Notes under the pieces: model-generated | Seen by the model: the letters and a program-made list of their open reading frames with translations, nothing else | The model's database searches: none | Told to the model about the DNA's origin: nothing | NCBI GenBank assembly: GCA_029339505.1 | Contig: JAQISU010000097.1 | Span: forward strand, 2,622,001-2,686,000 | Direction of reading: 5' to 3' | DNA length: 64,000 nucleotides | From: Unio delphinus | Taxonomy: Eukaryota > Mollusca > Bivalvia > Unionida > Unionidae | Shown: piece by piece, positions 11,301-24,000 of the stretch | Position numbering within the stretch: the stretch's first letter is position 1 | How the letters are laid out: each line of letters begins with the position of its first letter | Position numbers and translations under genes: made by a program

Positions 11301-12689
11301 TAATTACCCTCACTTGCTTCTGTTGAGAGTTTGGAATAATAAACCCTAAGCCACAGCCGTATTTAAAAAGTTCTGATGTTGACTCAAAATCCTCACATAA
11401 AGACGGTCACCAAATGGTTTCACAATCAAAACAGATTATACTGTGAATTAAACAGCATGAGCTGTTTTAAGTACAAAACCAGGTATATACCTATATTCCA
11501 AAATTGCTTACATCATTCTGTAGTTCAATTCAGAGCAATGTCAGTTAAGATCGGAAGTTTCCTGAGATGATGTAGGCAAAATCTGTTAGTCCTTAATACC
11601 ATGCAAGATTTCCACAATAAGGTAAAAAACAATTCAGCAAGCTTTGTTCCAATGCGACTCACCTTTCCTAGGTTTATGTACCTGAGTTATTTCTCACCTT
11701 TCCTAGGTTTATGTACCCGAGTTATTTCTCTCATACTTCATAACAAGACTATACTGAAACAATATATCTCACCCATAAAAAAAGCCAAGTGTTTTAAAAA
11801 AGTCTTGCTTATTTATATACCAATTATAACTAAGACATTACATGACAAGGATACATTGGAACACTATATCTCGCCCACAAATGTCTCAGCATTTCAAAAA
11901 GTTTTGTTTCATAGGTTTATATACCAATTTTCCTCCATTATTTCACAACAAGGATATGGTTACAAAGATATCATACTCAAAAATACCACAAAAATGTATA
12001 TTAAAAAAAATTAAAATTTGAAAAGGTTTTATCATAAATGCGGCTAATGACTATAAGCTGTTTAAACTGGGAAAGTAAGTCTTGTCATCTGTTGAAAGCC
12101 TTTGGGTGGGGGATAAAAAAAAAATCAGATTCAGATTAAATTAACTGCAGGATTCACGAATTTGCTAGGAACAAAAACTGGTTCAAGAACTTGACTTTGA
12201 TTTGCAATACTTACAAATCTGCATTTCTAAAAAAACTAAAATCCATTAAGAGCAAGAAAAAGTATAACAAGAGAACGTATCAAAACGTAAATGCAAAGCT
12301 ACTGCATGAGTATCTAATAAAAAACTTGAAACACAAACCTTAAATACTGACTTCAACAAAACACTTTATTCTTATAGATTGTGAGGAAATCAGTAAAACT
12401 ACCATTAGAGAAAAAGGTTAAATACACGATATTTAAAGAGGAATACCTATTTTCAACAGCCTATCATTTATTGCCTATACTCATTTATCAGTCCTAAAAT
12501 TGAAAGTGCACAGACCCTGACCTGCCATTGCACAATGTGCTGGCCAATCTCAGGGTCTATGCATCTTGTTAGGTGAATCAGTAAAGCTTTCAACAAAGAC
12601 CTTTATCTGCCAGCACATGTCCATGTTGTTTGCACTTGGACTGGACTTGTGCCTGTATACAGTAATTACAAAGTAAAACAACTGAATTT

Positions 12690-13130
12690 AACATTATGAA
12701 ACTATCACTGAATAAAAAAATCCGATGACTGAATTTGTAATAATTTTTTTATAAACTTAACCCCCCCCAAAAAAAAACTCGAAGAATTTAACATTGCGAA
12801 ACTATCAATGAATATAAAAAAACATGATGACTAAATTTAATATAATTTAATTTTAAAAATTTACCCCCCACCCCCAAAAAAACAACTGAATTTAATATAA
12901 AAAAGACTGATGACTGAATTAATATTATTTAAAAAGAATTTAAACCCATCCCCCCCCAAAAAAAACTGAATTCAATATTATAAAACTAACACTGAATTTA
13001 ATATAAAAAAGCCTGATGACTGAATTAATATTATTTAAAAAGAACTTAAACCCCTCCCCCCCAAAAAAACTGAACTTAATATTATAAAACTAACACTGAA
13101 TTTAATATAAAAAAGCCTGATGACTCAAGA
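12690..13130. repeat. Tandem repeat, period about 100-120 bp, with C-runs
   Basis: About four units containing gcctgatgactgaatt and atataaaaaag, each with a poly-C then poly-A tract (cccccccaaaaaaa). Confidence 0.8.
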
Positions 13131-13227
13131 GTTTACTTTAATTATACCAGGCTAGAGAAAGAAAGAATACATTGTAAATGTCTTATTTAGATGAAAGAAT
13201 TGGTATAAACGTATAAATTCATCTTAC

Positions 13228-13278
13228 CCAAGTAACCAATAACAGACTGTCACTATCACTCTCTGTATCTGATTCCAT
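13228..13278 (-). CDS. Candidate alternative first coding exon of the RhoGAP gene
   Basis: On the minus strand an ATG at 13276-13278 opens 17 codons, MESDTESDSDSLLLVTW, followed at once by a good donor GTAAGA. An in-frame TGA at 13306-13308 precedes the ATG. No pyrimidine-rich acceptor is visible immediately upstream, so a separate transcription start fits better than an internal exon. It ends in phase 0, the phase needed by the micro-exon at 10233. The predicted product would be an N-terminally shortened protein that lacks exon 2 and so lacks the YGFTL carboxylate-binding loop of the PDZ domain. The acidic Glu/Ser/Asp composition resembles the micro-exon it would join. This is inference from splice signal and phase; no homology is known to me, and chance cannot be excluded. 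Confidence 0.4.
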
Positions 13279-14665
13279 AATAAATACTTTTGTATAGGTA
13301 TTTCCTCAAAGAGGCTTGTTTACTCACTGAATGTGGAGTATACTAATTCACTTTTACATATCACTGGCATGACTTGACTGACACATTGCTGGTGCATTTG
13401 CTTTTAATAAACTTATCTTCCATATCATAGGAAGTACAGACAGACTGACTTGCTTTCCCCTCAACAATAGATTACTTCATCACGATGCATGTTACCATTT
13501 GAGTGCCACAGGAACCATTATCCTAATAAACAAATTATCTTGGATATGATAAGGAGATACAGAAGTTGAATAACCTTTTCTGAATAAACTTCTTACTTTA
13601 TTACCACACTCCAAGTAAAAATATAGCTGAATTATTCATATACTTGAGGAAATAAAAGGGCTGTGTACTTATGAACTTGACTTCAGATACTAACAATAGC
13701 AATATTTCAGAGGATCAAATGACCAGCAACTAACAACAGCTAAGCACTAAATATTGATTAAACTCCAACATTAAATACAAATACAGGATATTAACTTTGT
13801 ATCGAGAGTTTTTTCTCGTGTATTATTTGTCTCTGTAAATATTTCAAGTTTGAAAACTATGGCAAAGATTGCATAATTTCAGATTTTGCAAAACAGTCAT
13901 AAGATTGGGTTGCGTTGTTTCTATATGTCCTTGCGTCATGAAAAATTGCCATGAGTGGGGCTATATCAGGATAATTAGGATGGGACATCAAGATGACGTG
14001 ACATTACACAGGGCACCTGCAATGTCACCCTATACTGTATCCATAAAGTTAGAAAGTTTTTGTATCCATTTAAAAACTCAAAACAAGACAATGGATATTC
14101 TGATATTGCCAATTATAATATAAAAACAAATTTTTAAAATATAAACTGTAATTTTAACTGTCAAACCCTGATTAATTCAGTGCTTGTCACTCACTAATTA
14201 AAATGTATTCTAAAATTGTAATGGGCAAGACAATGACTATCTGGTTTTCACTGATTAAATTTGAATAATTGGTTTAAACTCCAAAATTTTTTATTATTAA
14301 ATAATTGATACAATGTACTGTGATATAATAAACAAATATTTTTACCAAACTTATTATAATAAACTTTATGGTTGTGAAAAAAACTTATCAGTGTAGACTG
14401 GTTCTTATTATTTCACGTAGTACATGTAGTTACTCTTATCTGATAAGAGAGACTGACTGTTGTTACCAGTCTGAATACAATTCTAGTCTACAGAGAATCA
14501 GACTAACTTCTTCTCTTCATTAACCTGACGATATACATAAAGGTTTCATCAATTGTATTTGACAATGGAGAGTATGGGAAGCAACACCATTATGATCTTT
14601 TCACATTCTGTTCACAAGATTTGACCCAGTGAATTCTTACTGGACAGGGACTGTCTATTAGAATA

Positions 14666-15535
14666 CAGTCGACTCTGTTTAAGTGCACACCCTTGGGCCC
14701 ATCACGAGACTGTGCAGTTAACCGGAGTGTGCAGTTAACTGAAGTACAGTACAGTATAGCTTTAAATCAGCATGGCACGATTTTATATGTAAAGAATAAA
14801 TTTAAACAATGATTAGAATCCACTCTTTTAACTTTTACTTTAACGTTAAGCTTCTTTTCCTTCCTCCAAACACAACTTCACTGATTCAACCAATGGATCA
14901 AGGAACTATAGCGAATTTCAAGAAATTCTATAGATCACTTGTTATTCGAAAACTGCTGTCAGAAATTGATGGGTCATCTCCCACAGAAAAAGCTTTCAGC
15001 TCCAAAGTCATCTGCATCCTGGTTTTTTTTGCTGTATTGTCATTAAAATTGAATTCCGTTGCATATTTTCCATCTTTCCAACCATCCATTTGTTGGTTTG
15101 AAATCATTCAAACCCAAACGGTTTAGAGCAATGTTTCCCATGCTGTACATGTATTATGATTTTTTCCATGCTATTGCTCTCTAGTGGGCGTGGATATACA
15201 TGTATATACCACCAAAGGCGTCCTTTACATGTCAATCATTTACAAAGTCGCATTTACCGGCTTAATTGTCGGCTTATTTGAAGCTCTACAGCAGTGGACT
15301 GGCAATAACTGATCATGAATATACATTGTGCAGTTAACCGGAGTAAAATTGTATTGAATAATGTGCCACGGGCAGAAATTTATCGTGCTATTATCTGGAG
15401 TGTGCCTTTAAGCGAAATGCAGTTATCCGAAGTCTGTTCCCATTGAAAGCATTGGGAAAAAATGGGACCGGTGTGACTACGTGCAGTTATCTGACATGTG
15501 CAGTTAACCAATGTGCAGTTAAGTGGAGTCAACTG
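14666..15535 (+). mobile_element. Tigger/pogo-like (Tc1-mariner superfamily) DNA transposon remnant
   Basis: The ends form terminal inverted repeats: CAGTCGACTCTGTTTAAG at the left, and the reverse complement of the right end reads CAGTTGACTCCACTTAAC. Both ends are flanked by TA (14664-14665 and 15536-15537), the target duplication of this superfamily. The subterminal motif tgtgcagttaac recurs near both ends. Inside is a short piece of DDE transposase. At 870 bp it is far shorter than an autonomous Tigger element (about 2-3 kb), so it is internally deleted and non-autonomous. Confidence 0.85.
14855..15006 (+). pseudogene. Tigger/pogo transposase fragment
   Basis: An open frame within the element encodes LPPNTTSLIQPMDQG followed by TIANFKKFYRSL, the well-known conserved motif around the third catalytic Asp of pogo/Tigger-type DDE transposases. 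The DNA-binding domains and the first two catalytic residues are absent, and the frame decays to unrelated sequence after about SSPTEKAFSSK. It cannot encode a working transposase. Identification by motif only, but the motif is distinctive. Confidence 0.85.
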
Positions 15536-15944
15536 TACATGTAAATGAGGTGGGTGTGTGTAACGTTAACTGAAGAGTGAATATCTATTAGAATACATGT
15601 TGTAACTGGGGGGTCGGTGTAATGTTAACTGAAGAGTGAATATCTATTAGAATACATTTGGTAATGGCGAGCATGCTTATTAGAGAGGGAATATTAATTA
15701 GAATAATTTTGGAAATTTTAAATGTGTACTCCAACAGCATGAAGTTCTGCTTACATTTAAGAATTATGGAAAATGAGTTTATTTTTATAAATATTCATGT
15801 ACTGGGTTACAGATTATATATGGCCTAAAAAGAAACTATTGGTGTTATTCTGTTTCAAACTGTGTTACAGCATAACATTTTCAAAATATTCATATTTATT
15901 TGGAATTCTAAAGTAATTAGGAATTTGGAATGCAGATAGGCATT

Positions 15945-16150
15945 AAAAGGTCTTGTGTATTCAAATAAATATATTACCCATTAGGAAATATGTTACCCAC
16001 TAGGCGTGATCCAAGGTCTTGTGTATTCAAATAAATATATTACCCATTAGGAAATACGTTACCCACTAGGTGTGATCCAAGGTCTTGTGTATTCAAATAA
16101 ATATATTACCCATTAGGAAATATGTTACCCACAAGGTGTGATCCAACTTA
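15945..16150. repeat. Tandem repeat, period 66 bp
   Basis: Three units containing aggtcttgtgtattcaaata and atattacccattaggaaata. Confidence 0.92.
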
Positions 16151-17317
16151 ATTTAATGTTACCCATTCAGAGCAATCCAACACTTGTTTGAGTCATTGAT
16201 TTTATTTACATGTATGAGGAACAGAATGCTGTGCTCATTTCAGCCTCATTATCTTTATCTTCCAATAAATTGTGTGAAGATATTGCAACATGAATCACAG
16301 TGTTTACTTCAGGTCAGGTGTCATCTAATTTGATTAACTAGAAATCTACAGCACAACAGCTCCACCCTTCGAGGGATTTTTCAAGCAAACTTTAACATAC
16401 GCAGGATGGAGTTTAAAAAAGACAAGAAATATAATGGAACAATTTTCAGGAGCAAGTAAAACTGGAAAATTAAGCATGATGTTGCAAGATTTTAAATTGC
16501 ACATGGGGTTTATTATCTAAAAAGGACCTAAAAAAGAATGTTTCTTGCTTAATATATTCCTTGTACATACATCCCCATCTATCTAATGTCCCAAATGTGT
16601 GTTTATACAAGTATATACCTCCCTGAGTCTTCAGTCTCTTTAAGATTACCATATGTACATGTATAACATGAAACTGGACCAAATAGTTCCTATTTATGTT
16701 TTTATTGTTCACTGAAATGTAACAGCAAACTATTAAATATGTTCCATATTTAAAATCAGAAAGCACCTGCTGTGTTGAAGACAATACGGTATCCATAACC
16801 AGTCTACTTAATTCAAGATGGCAGGAACTCAGATACAAGACAATTATAATAAGGCACCCTTCAAGATACATGCATTGTTAATTAGCCAGGTTTGACAAAA
16901 AATGGCTAAATGGTGTGAGCATTATTGGACCCAACATGATAAAAAAGATATCATTTACAAATGCTTCTAACCCATATTTAGACAAGGCGGAGAAACCAAT
17001 GTCAACAATTGCATGACCCTTCCACATTAGTCATGAATCTTTGTGAAGATTTGAGATTTTAAGAAGTTCTTGTGGATGTGATTATGCAATCCAAATCTTT
17101 ATCAGAAGTTTAACTTGTGTTTTCATTTCAGCTTTTTATATCTGAAGTAACTGTTATCTTAGAGATCTAATAATGTTTTGTATCTTATATGTTTTCTGTC
17201 AGTTTTTATGTTTTCCATATTCATGAATTTTTGTTATTTGTTCTTCTGTAGTGAAGTCATATCATTATAGATGTTGTAAAACACTTAGAGCTTCTAAAGA
17301 TTAAGCACTATACAAAT

Positions 17318-17319
17318 TC

Positions 17320-17387
<68 letters not shown>
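17318..17387. repeat. (ATT)n microsatellite
   Basis: About 22 ATT triplets without clear interruption. Confidence 0.95.
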
Positions 17388-17949
17388 CGCTTTCATGAAT
17401 TGCAACTGATAATGGGGTAAAGAAATTGGTTATCTGTCATTCCGTATCTACCATTAAGCAAAGCTTCACATTTACAAATGACACTACATTTCATGTCTAC
17501 AATTATGTCCTTAAAGGAATCACCAAAAAACAAACTTAATTTGCTTTTATTAAAAAATACTAATAAAACAAAAGTCATCTGAGTTTAACTGAATTTGTTT
17601 TATATTTTAATTATCATGACTATCAAAACAATTACAATTCAGTCACATGCCATCTTATTCTCAATTTCTCAACCAACAAATATTAATGACAGTATACAAC
17701 TCCTGATTTTTGGACAATCTCACATTTCTATTTCATAAAAACAGCAATTCAGCATTTTGGAGATTCAATCATTGGTTGTCCTATCTGTGTCAGATTAAAA
17801 ACAAAGACTGTTTATTTTTCTGTGTCATTTTTTGGTGCATTCAATCTCTTTCTTGTGGGCCTTGGTGTCTGATGTGTACAAATCCATAAGTGTGTCCTGG
17901 CTGAAACATTGTATGGTATGGTATGGTGTTACTGTGCTGTCAATTCCCA

Positions 17950-18190
17950 TGACAACTAAACTCTAAGATACTGTTCAGTTCAAACCCCCTGATAACAATA
18001 AACTCAAAGATACAGGTCAACCCAAACCCTCTGACAACAAAAAACTCTAAGATACAGGTCAACTCAAACCCCCTGACAACAATAAGCTCTAAGATACAGG
18101 TTAACTCAAACCCCCTGACAAAAATAAATTCTAAGATACAGGTCATTACTCAAACCCCCTGACAACAAAACACTCTAAGATAAGGTCAGC
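17950..18190. repeat. Minisatellite, period about 42 bp
   Basis: About five to six units around actctaagatacaggtcaac and tcaaaccccctgacaac. Confidence 0.9.
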
Positions 18191-18377
18191 TCAAGCAACC
18201 TGAAGCTCCACCAATAAACAACACTTCATTTAATTTCTCCATAAACCTATTCATCAATTCAACAAGTCACTTGAGTGGATCTAATTTCAAAATTGATAGG
18301 AGTGGATAGTGGATCACTTTCACCAAAAAGAGCTAATGGACACAAGATATTTACAGTAGGCTGTTATGTGTGTACAT

Positions 18378-18381
18378 GTAT

Positions 18382-18470
<89 letters not shown>

Positions 18471-18482
18471 TGTATGTATGTA

Positions 18483-18515
<33 letters not shown>
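18378..18515. repeat. Compound microsatellite (TA)n(TGTA)n(TG)n
   Basis: About 60 bp of TA, then about 45 bp of TGTA and about 28 bp of TG in direct succession. Confidence 0.97.
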
Positions 18516-18517
<2 letters not shown>

Positions 18518-18646
18518 AGCTGTCAGCATCAGAAAATCTAGATTATGATTGTATATGAAGACAATGGCACTACCCAAAATCTGTTCAGAGAATACAATAT
18601 TCTAGAGTCATAGACAATTAGAAATTATAGGTTTCTCTTAGAACAA

Positions 18647-18890
18647 GTAGTGTTGTTGTTGTTGTTGTAGGATTTAACGCCATCACATGATAGGCTATAC
18701 ATGGCAGCCAGTATTAATGGTAGAGGAAGAACCCGGGAAAAACCCTCGGAAAGAACAACCGACCCACGAGAAGCTACTGGCAAGCTTTCTCACATAAACC
18801 ACATTGGTCAAATCTGAGACTTGAACCCACGCAGACAGAGGTGAGATGGCAGTGATCTGTAACTGGGAGCGCTTTAGTCCAGTAGTGTAT
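18647..18890 (-). mobile_element. SINE family A, inverted
   Basis: The plus strand shows gttgttgttgttgttgtagg (the inverted CAA tail), then the tail and body phrases aggctatacatggcagcc and gaagctactggcaagctttc, ending near the degraded head gggagcgctttagtcc. About 244 bp. Confidence 0.8.
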
Positions 18891-19563
18891 TTTTGTTACT
18901 ATGTTAGAGTTGCTGTACTTACATGCATTGATTTGAAATTAATTTTTTAACATAAATTGACATTTTACAAATTATCATAATATACTTCTGGTGAGTTATG
19001 GAATTATGATGCTGACAACAAGATGCGATCTAGCAATTAAGATCATATGATAATGTAATTTTTTTAAAATATACCAATCAAGTTTCAGATAAATTAATAA
19101 AATCTGCAAAATTTAACTGACCCCAAAAAATGAAATTGCTTAAATTTTGTGACCTGATGAGAACTTCAGCTGAAGTCATTAACCAAATTTCAGATTTTGA
19201 GCAGACAAACTGTGCATAATACATCTTTATGAATGAAGCACGTGGAAGAACAGATACCCAGCTTCAATATGATCACTGTTAATAACATTATTTCTTTGAT
19301 GCATGGATCCATTTATGTGAACTACAATTGTGCAGTTGTCAGAAAAAAATTTGTATAATGAAGATACCATCAGCTGAATAAAAAAATTTCAATTGGCAGC
19401 CTGGCTGATTGCATTTGATCTGATTTTGGAGAGACCTTGTAAGAGGCCTATATGGAGAGTTGGCATGGGAATAACATAATTATATTGATAGATATATACA
19501 TCAGGATTCAAGAAATTGCTATAGCTTGATGAGATAGATTTATTAAAGAAAATACTATTTGTT

Positions 19564-19622
19564 AATACTGGCCGCCAAGTATATAGCCTGTGCTGAAAAT
19601 TGCATTAAACAGTACAACAACA
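19564..19622 (+). mobile_element. SINE family A, 3' end fragment
   Basis: Only the 3' part remains: tactggccgccaagtatata, gcctgtgctgaaaattgcat and acaacaacaac. Confidence 0.6.
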
Positions 19623-19934
19623 ACTATTAATCTCCATTTTTTTATGTCAAGTGAGGCATGGCATAGTTATTCACACAAGTTTTAACCACTTGCTGTTAAA
19701 AGTACTTTTAGCCTGGTTTGTGAGTACAGAAAAATGGCATCAGAAAAAAAACAGTATTGCATTACAACTTCTGGGATTTGAGCGTAATATTATGGCTCCA
19801 TAATTCATGGGTATACATAGATAGTTATTTAATAAAAAGTGGATCCAAAACAATTTATCAGCCCAATAAAATATCTATTTTTAACAGTTTTTCCAGCAAG
19901 TAGTATAAAGAGTTTTGAATCACATTTGATTGGA

Positions 19935-20250
19935 AGATTTAATGGAGTCAATCTGCACATTTAAAGGAGTCTATTTGAGCATTTAATGGAGTCGATCTGA
20001 GCATTAATGTAGTTGATCTGAGCATTTATAGGAGTCAATCTGAGCATTTAATGGAGTTGATCTGAGCATTACTGGAGTCTAATATGAACATTAATGGAGT
20101 AGATCTGAGCATTAATGTAGGTGATCTGAGCATTTAATGGAGTCAATGTGAGCATTTAAAGGAGTCTATCTGAGCAATTTAATGGGGTTGATCTGAGCAT
20201 TTAATAGAGTCGATCTGAGTATTAATGGAGTGGATCTGAGCATTGATATA
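19935..20250. repeat. Degenerate minisatellite, period about 21-23 bp
   Basis: About fourteen units around aatggagtcgatctgagcat. Confidence 0.9.
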
Positions 20251-20772
20251 CTCAGATGATACAAATTATGGTGGTGCAATTATGTGCATGAATCCTCCAA
20301 AGGTGCACACCAAAACTAATAAAAGACTGGCATGGCATCATCATCTTTTCTTACCAGTTGAATTACACAAATCAAAAGGGTCAAGAGGGTCCGAAATTTC
20401 TCACCAATATGAAGTCTGCCTTGAATGACCAAAGCAAGACCAGTTCAGTTGTATAAAGTTTTGTTAATATTGATGGCAAATCAGCAAACAAACTTTATAG
20501 CCCTATATTTCTGAATGCCATGAATTAGGTCAAGGTCTGCAGAGCATTGAGAAGCCATTTAAATATTCTTCTGTTTTTAGGGATAGTGGTCACATTTTTG
20601 GCAGATTAGTATCATTGATCTCTCTTTTGTCAAATCTGATCAAGTTTTGTTCAGTAGTGGTTTATAAATCTTGTAAGGGTTTTTCTAATGTTAGTAAAGC
20701 AGTCATAATGGTCACAGATCAGCATCATTTTCATCTGTATAGACCTTAAATGCCTTTAAGCCACGATGCTTT

Positions 20773-20993
20773 CTGTTGTTGTGGTTGTTGTTGTAGGGTT
20801 TAACGCCATTTTTTAGCACATGATAGGCTATACATGGCAGATAGTCTTAATGGTGAAGGAAGAACCTGGGAAAACTCCGGAAAGATCCACCAACCAACGA
20901 GAAGCTACTGGTAAGCTTTCTCACATACCCACATTGTCCGAATCAAACCCCCACAGAGGTGCAATGGCAGTGATCCACTCGGCCCCCCTGAAT
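20773..20993 (-). mobile_element. SINE family A, inverted
   Basis: Inverted copy with tail ttgttgttgtagggtttaac, body gagaagctactggtaagctt and a shortened head ending cactcggccccc. Slightly truncated in the head. Confidence 0.78.
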
Positions 20994-21334
20994 GCTTTCT
21001 GTCAAATTTGGTTAAATTCTAGTGAGCAGTTTCAGAAAATTGGTCCTATGGTGGGTAGCCATATTTGATGATGACATAATTATAATAAATATGACAGATA
21101 TTTAGGCCAGGTTGTTCTTTGTCAAGTTTGATTGAAACTGGTTGAGACATTTAATTATGGATGATAGATGGATGACAAGCATTGCATGATGGACATTGGG
21201 TCATACCACAATCACACTTTACCTTATGGGTTGTCTAAAGTGTGCTAAAATATCAGACTACATTTTTCTGAGATATTCTAACTAGTGCACTTCATCTTCA
21301 TAATTTATTGTGTATTAAAGTTTGAAGTTCTTCT

Positions 21335-21572
21335 TCTGAAGTCTATGTCAAGTCCAAACAGTCAAGTTTGTATGAAGTCTATCTCAAGTCCAAACAGTAA
21401 CGTTTGTATGAATTCTTTCTCAAGTCCAAACAGTCAAATTTGTATGAAGTCTATCTCAAGTCCAAACAGTCAAGTTTGTATGAAGTCTATCTCAATCTTA
21501 AGTCCAAACAGTCAAGTTTGCATGAAGTCTATCTCAAGTCCAAACAGTCAAGTTTGTATGAAGTCTATCTGA
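21335..21572. repeat. Minisatellite, period 36 bp
   Basis: About six to seven units of tcaagtccaaacagtcaagt plus ttgtatgaagtctatc; one unit has a six-base insertion. Confidence 0.93.
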
Positions 21573-22114
21573 TTTTGCTTCTGCGATGCCATTGTGACTA
21601 GCACGTCTTCTATAAAAGCAACAATATTCTGTAAGCAAACTTCATAAAGGTGGCAAGCAAGAAGAAGACTAAGCTTATAAAATACCGATTTTGAATGATG
21701 ATCATAGAGCAGTGTCTTTATGGACTCAAGGGCTTACAGTTGTTCAGTTTCCCTTATATACATCTGGTCAGCTGTAAAAGCAACTATTAATTCAAAGTAA
21801 TCTGGAATCAAAACTGAATCAATGGACAGGTTTCTGCATGAATAAAGCCTTAGCAAAGTATCTCTTTAGTTACAACTCACTGAAGTACTGATCTAAAGCC
21901 ATTAATGTGTACTGGGACGACCTTTGGCATTTACTTGGAACATTTTGAATGGTAGCCAGTTTCTAGTTCAGTGGATTGTAACTTAATCCATCTGTGTATT
22001 ACTGGAGTGATGGTTGTGCAACCATTCCTTCAGTTGCTCCTAAATTCCTGACTGAATCTAAATGCTACCCTTGTTACTGAGAAACAGATTGGTATTCAAA
22101 TTAAGCACATGTAA

Positions 22115-22585
22115 ATATGGGTCTAGTCATTTCATACTGGATTTTAATCAGGCACATGCCAATCTGGGTCTAGTCATTTCATACTGGATTTTAATCAGGC
22201 ACATGCCAGTCAGGGTCTAGTCATTTCATACTGGATTTTAGCCAGGCACATGCCAGTCAGGCTCTAGTCAATTCATACTGGATTTTAATCTGGCACATGC
22301 CAGTCAGGGTCTAGTCATTTCATACTGGATTTTAGTCAGGCACATGCCAGTCAGGGTCTAGTCATTTCATACTGGATTTTAGTCAGGAAAATGCCAATCA
22401 GGGTCTAGTCATTTCAATTCATACTGGATTTTAGTCAGGCACATGCCAATCAGGGTCTAGTCATTTCATACTGGATTTTAATCAGGCACATGCCAGTCAG
22501 GGTCTAGTCATTTCATACTGGATTTTAGTCAGGAAAATGCCAATCAGGGTCTAGTCATTTCAATTCATACTGGAATTTAGTCAAG
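22115..22585. repeat. Minisatellite, period 47 bp
   Basis: About ten units containing atgccagtcagggtctagtc and atttcatactggatttta; some units carry an extra caatt. Confidence 0.93.
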
Positions 22586-23359
22586 CACCATAATTATGAT
22601 GCCACATCAGAGTTGCATGCAACAAATATAATTTGGAAGTCTGTCACACTCAAACATGGAGTTCTTAAAACTTTGACAGACAACTACATTGAATGTTAAC
22701 TTTCTTTCTTTTCGGGAACAAAAAACAAGTCCACAGAATATAAGTAAAAAACTCGAGTTCACAGAGTACAAGTAGTAAAAACAAAATAAATTGCCTTGAA
22801 AGATTTGTCACATTATTAAAGGATGCCAAAGTATCCGAGGTTTGGGGAATTACTGGTTCTTCTGGACTGCTTATATTCTTTAGGCGGAAGAATACTTCTT
22901 TGTTGGACTGTCTTTCTCATCCATAAATAACAAGCAATAACATGTAATAACTTAATACCATTTACGTATTCCCTAAACTGACATGCGTAATGGACAGAAT
23001 TAGAATTTATCATCACGCTGGGAGTAAAACAACCCGATTACTTTCAGCTTTCTTTGCTGAATGCTATCAACAATGCATGCGCATTGCTTTACATCCGGTG
23101 ATGCATTCCTATTATTGTAAAACTATAACAACCAAATTGTGTAAGCTGTGTAGGTAAATACAAGTTCTTCTTTATTATCAAAACAATTATAATGAAATGA
23201 GTTTATTTTGCATTAAATGTACATAGCTGATTAAAAAAAAAAAAATTCAAACTTTTCAGATCTGTATCACTGTATTCCAAATGGCAAATCCATACTTATT
23301 TTTATTTCAGAATTATTGCCATTTGTACAATTACATTTGTTGAACAAAGTTCTTTTGAT

Positions 23360-24000
23360 TGTACTGCACCGTTACTATCATACTGCACTGTTACTATCAT
23401 ACTGCACCATTATTATAAAAACTGCACCGTTACTATCATACTTCACAGTTACTATCATTGTTACTATCATACTGCACCATAACTATCATATTGCACCGTT
23501 TCTATCATACTGCACCGTTACTATCATTGTTACTATTATAATGCACTGTTACTATCATTGTTACTATCATACTGCACCGTTACTATCACTGTTACTATTA
23601 TACTGCACTGTTACTATCATACTGCACCATAACTATCATACTGCACCCTTACTATCATACTGCACCGTTACTATCATTGTTACTATCATACTGCATTGTT
23701 ACTATCATACTGCACAGTTACTATCATTGTTACTATCATACTGCACTGTTACTATCATACTGCACCATAACTATCATACTGCACTGTTACTATCATACTG
23801 CACCGTTACTATCATTGTTACTATCATACTGCATTGTTACTATCATACTGCACAGTTACTATCATTGTTACTATCATACTGCACTGTTACTATCATACTG
23901 CACAGTTACTATCATACTGCACTGTTACTATCATACTGCACAGTTACTATCATACTGCACTGTTACTTTCATACTGCACAGTTACTATCATACTGCACTA
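23360..24000. repeat. Minisatellite, mixed periods 19 and 12 bp
   Basis: About 640 bp of catactgcaccgttactat units with shorter tgttactatcat units inserted in a recurring pattern. The long plus-strand frames over it are repeat artefacts. Confidence 0.95.

Noticed and set aside
11601..12014. 137-codon plus-strand frame
   Set aside because: Contains an internal near-duplication (cctttcctaggtttatgtac) and compositional bias; no recognised domain.
14809..15126. Full 105-codon frame as a functional gene
   Set aside because: Only the central part matches transposase; the ends are unrelated sequence and the element is internally deleted.
16470..16871. 133-codon minus-strand frame in sense with the host gene
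   Set aside because: No splice sites at its ends in the needed phase and no ARHGAP21/23 similarity.
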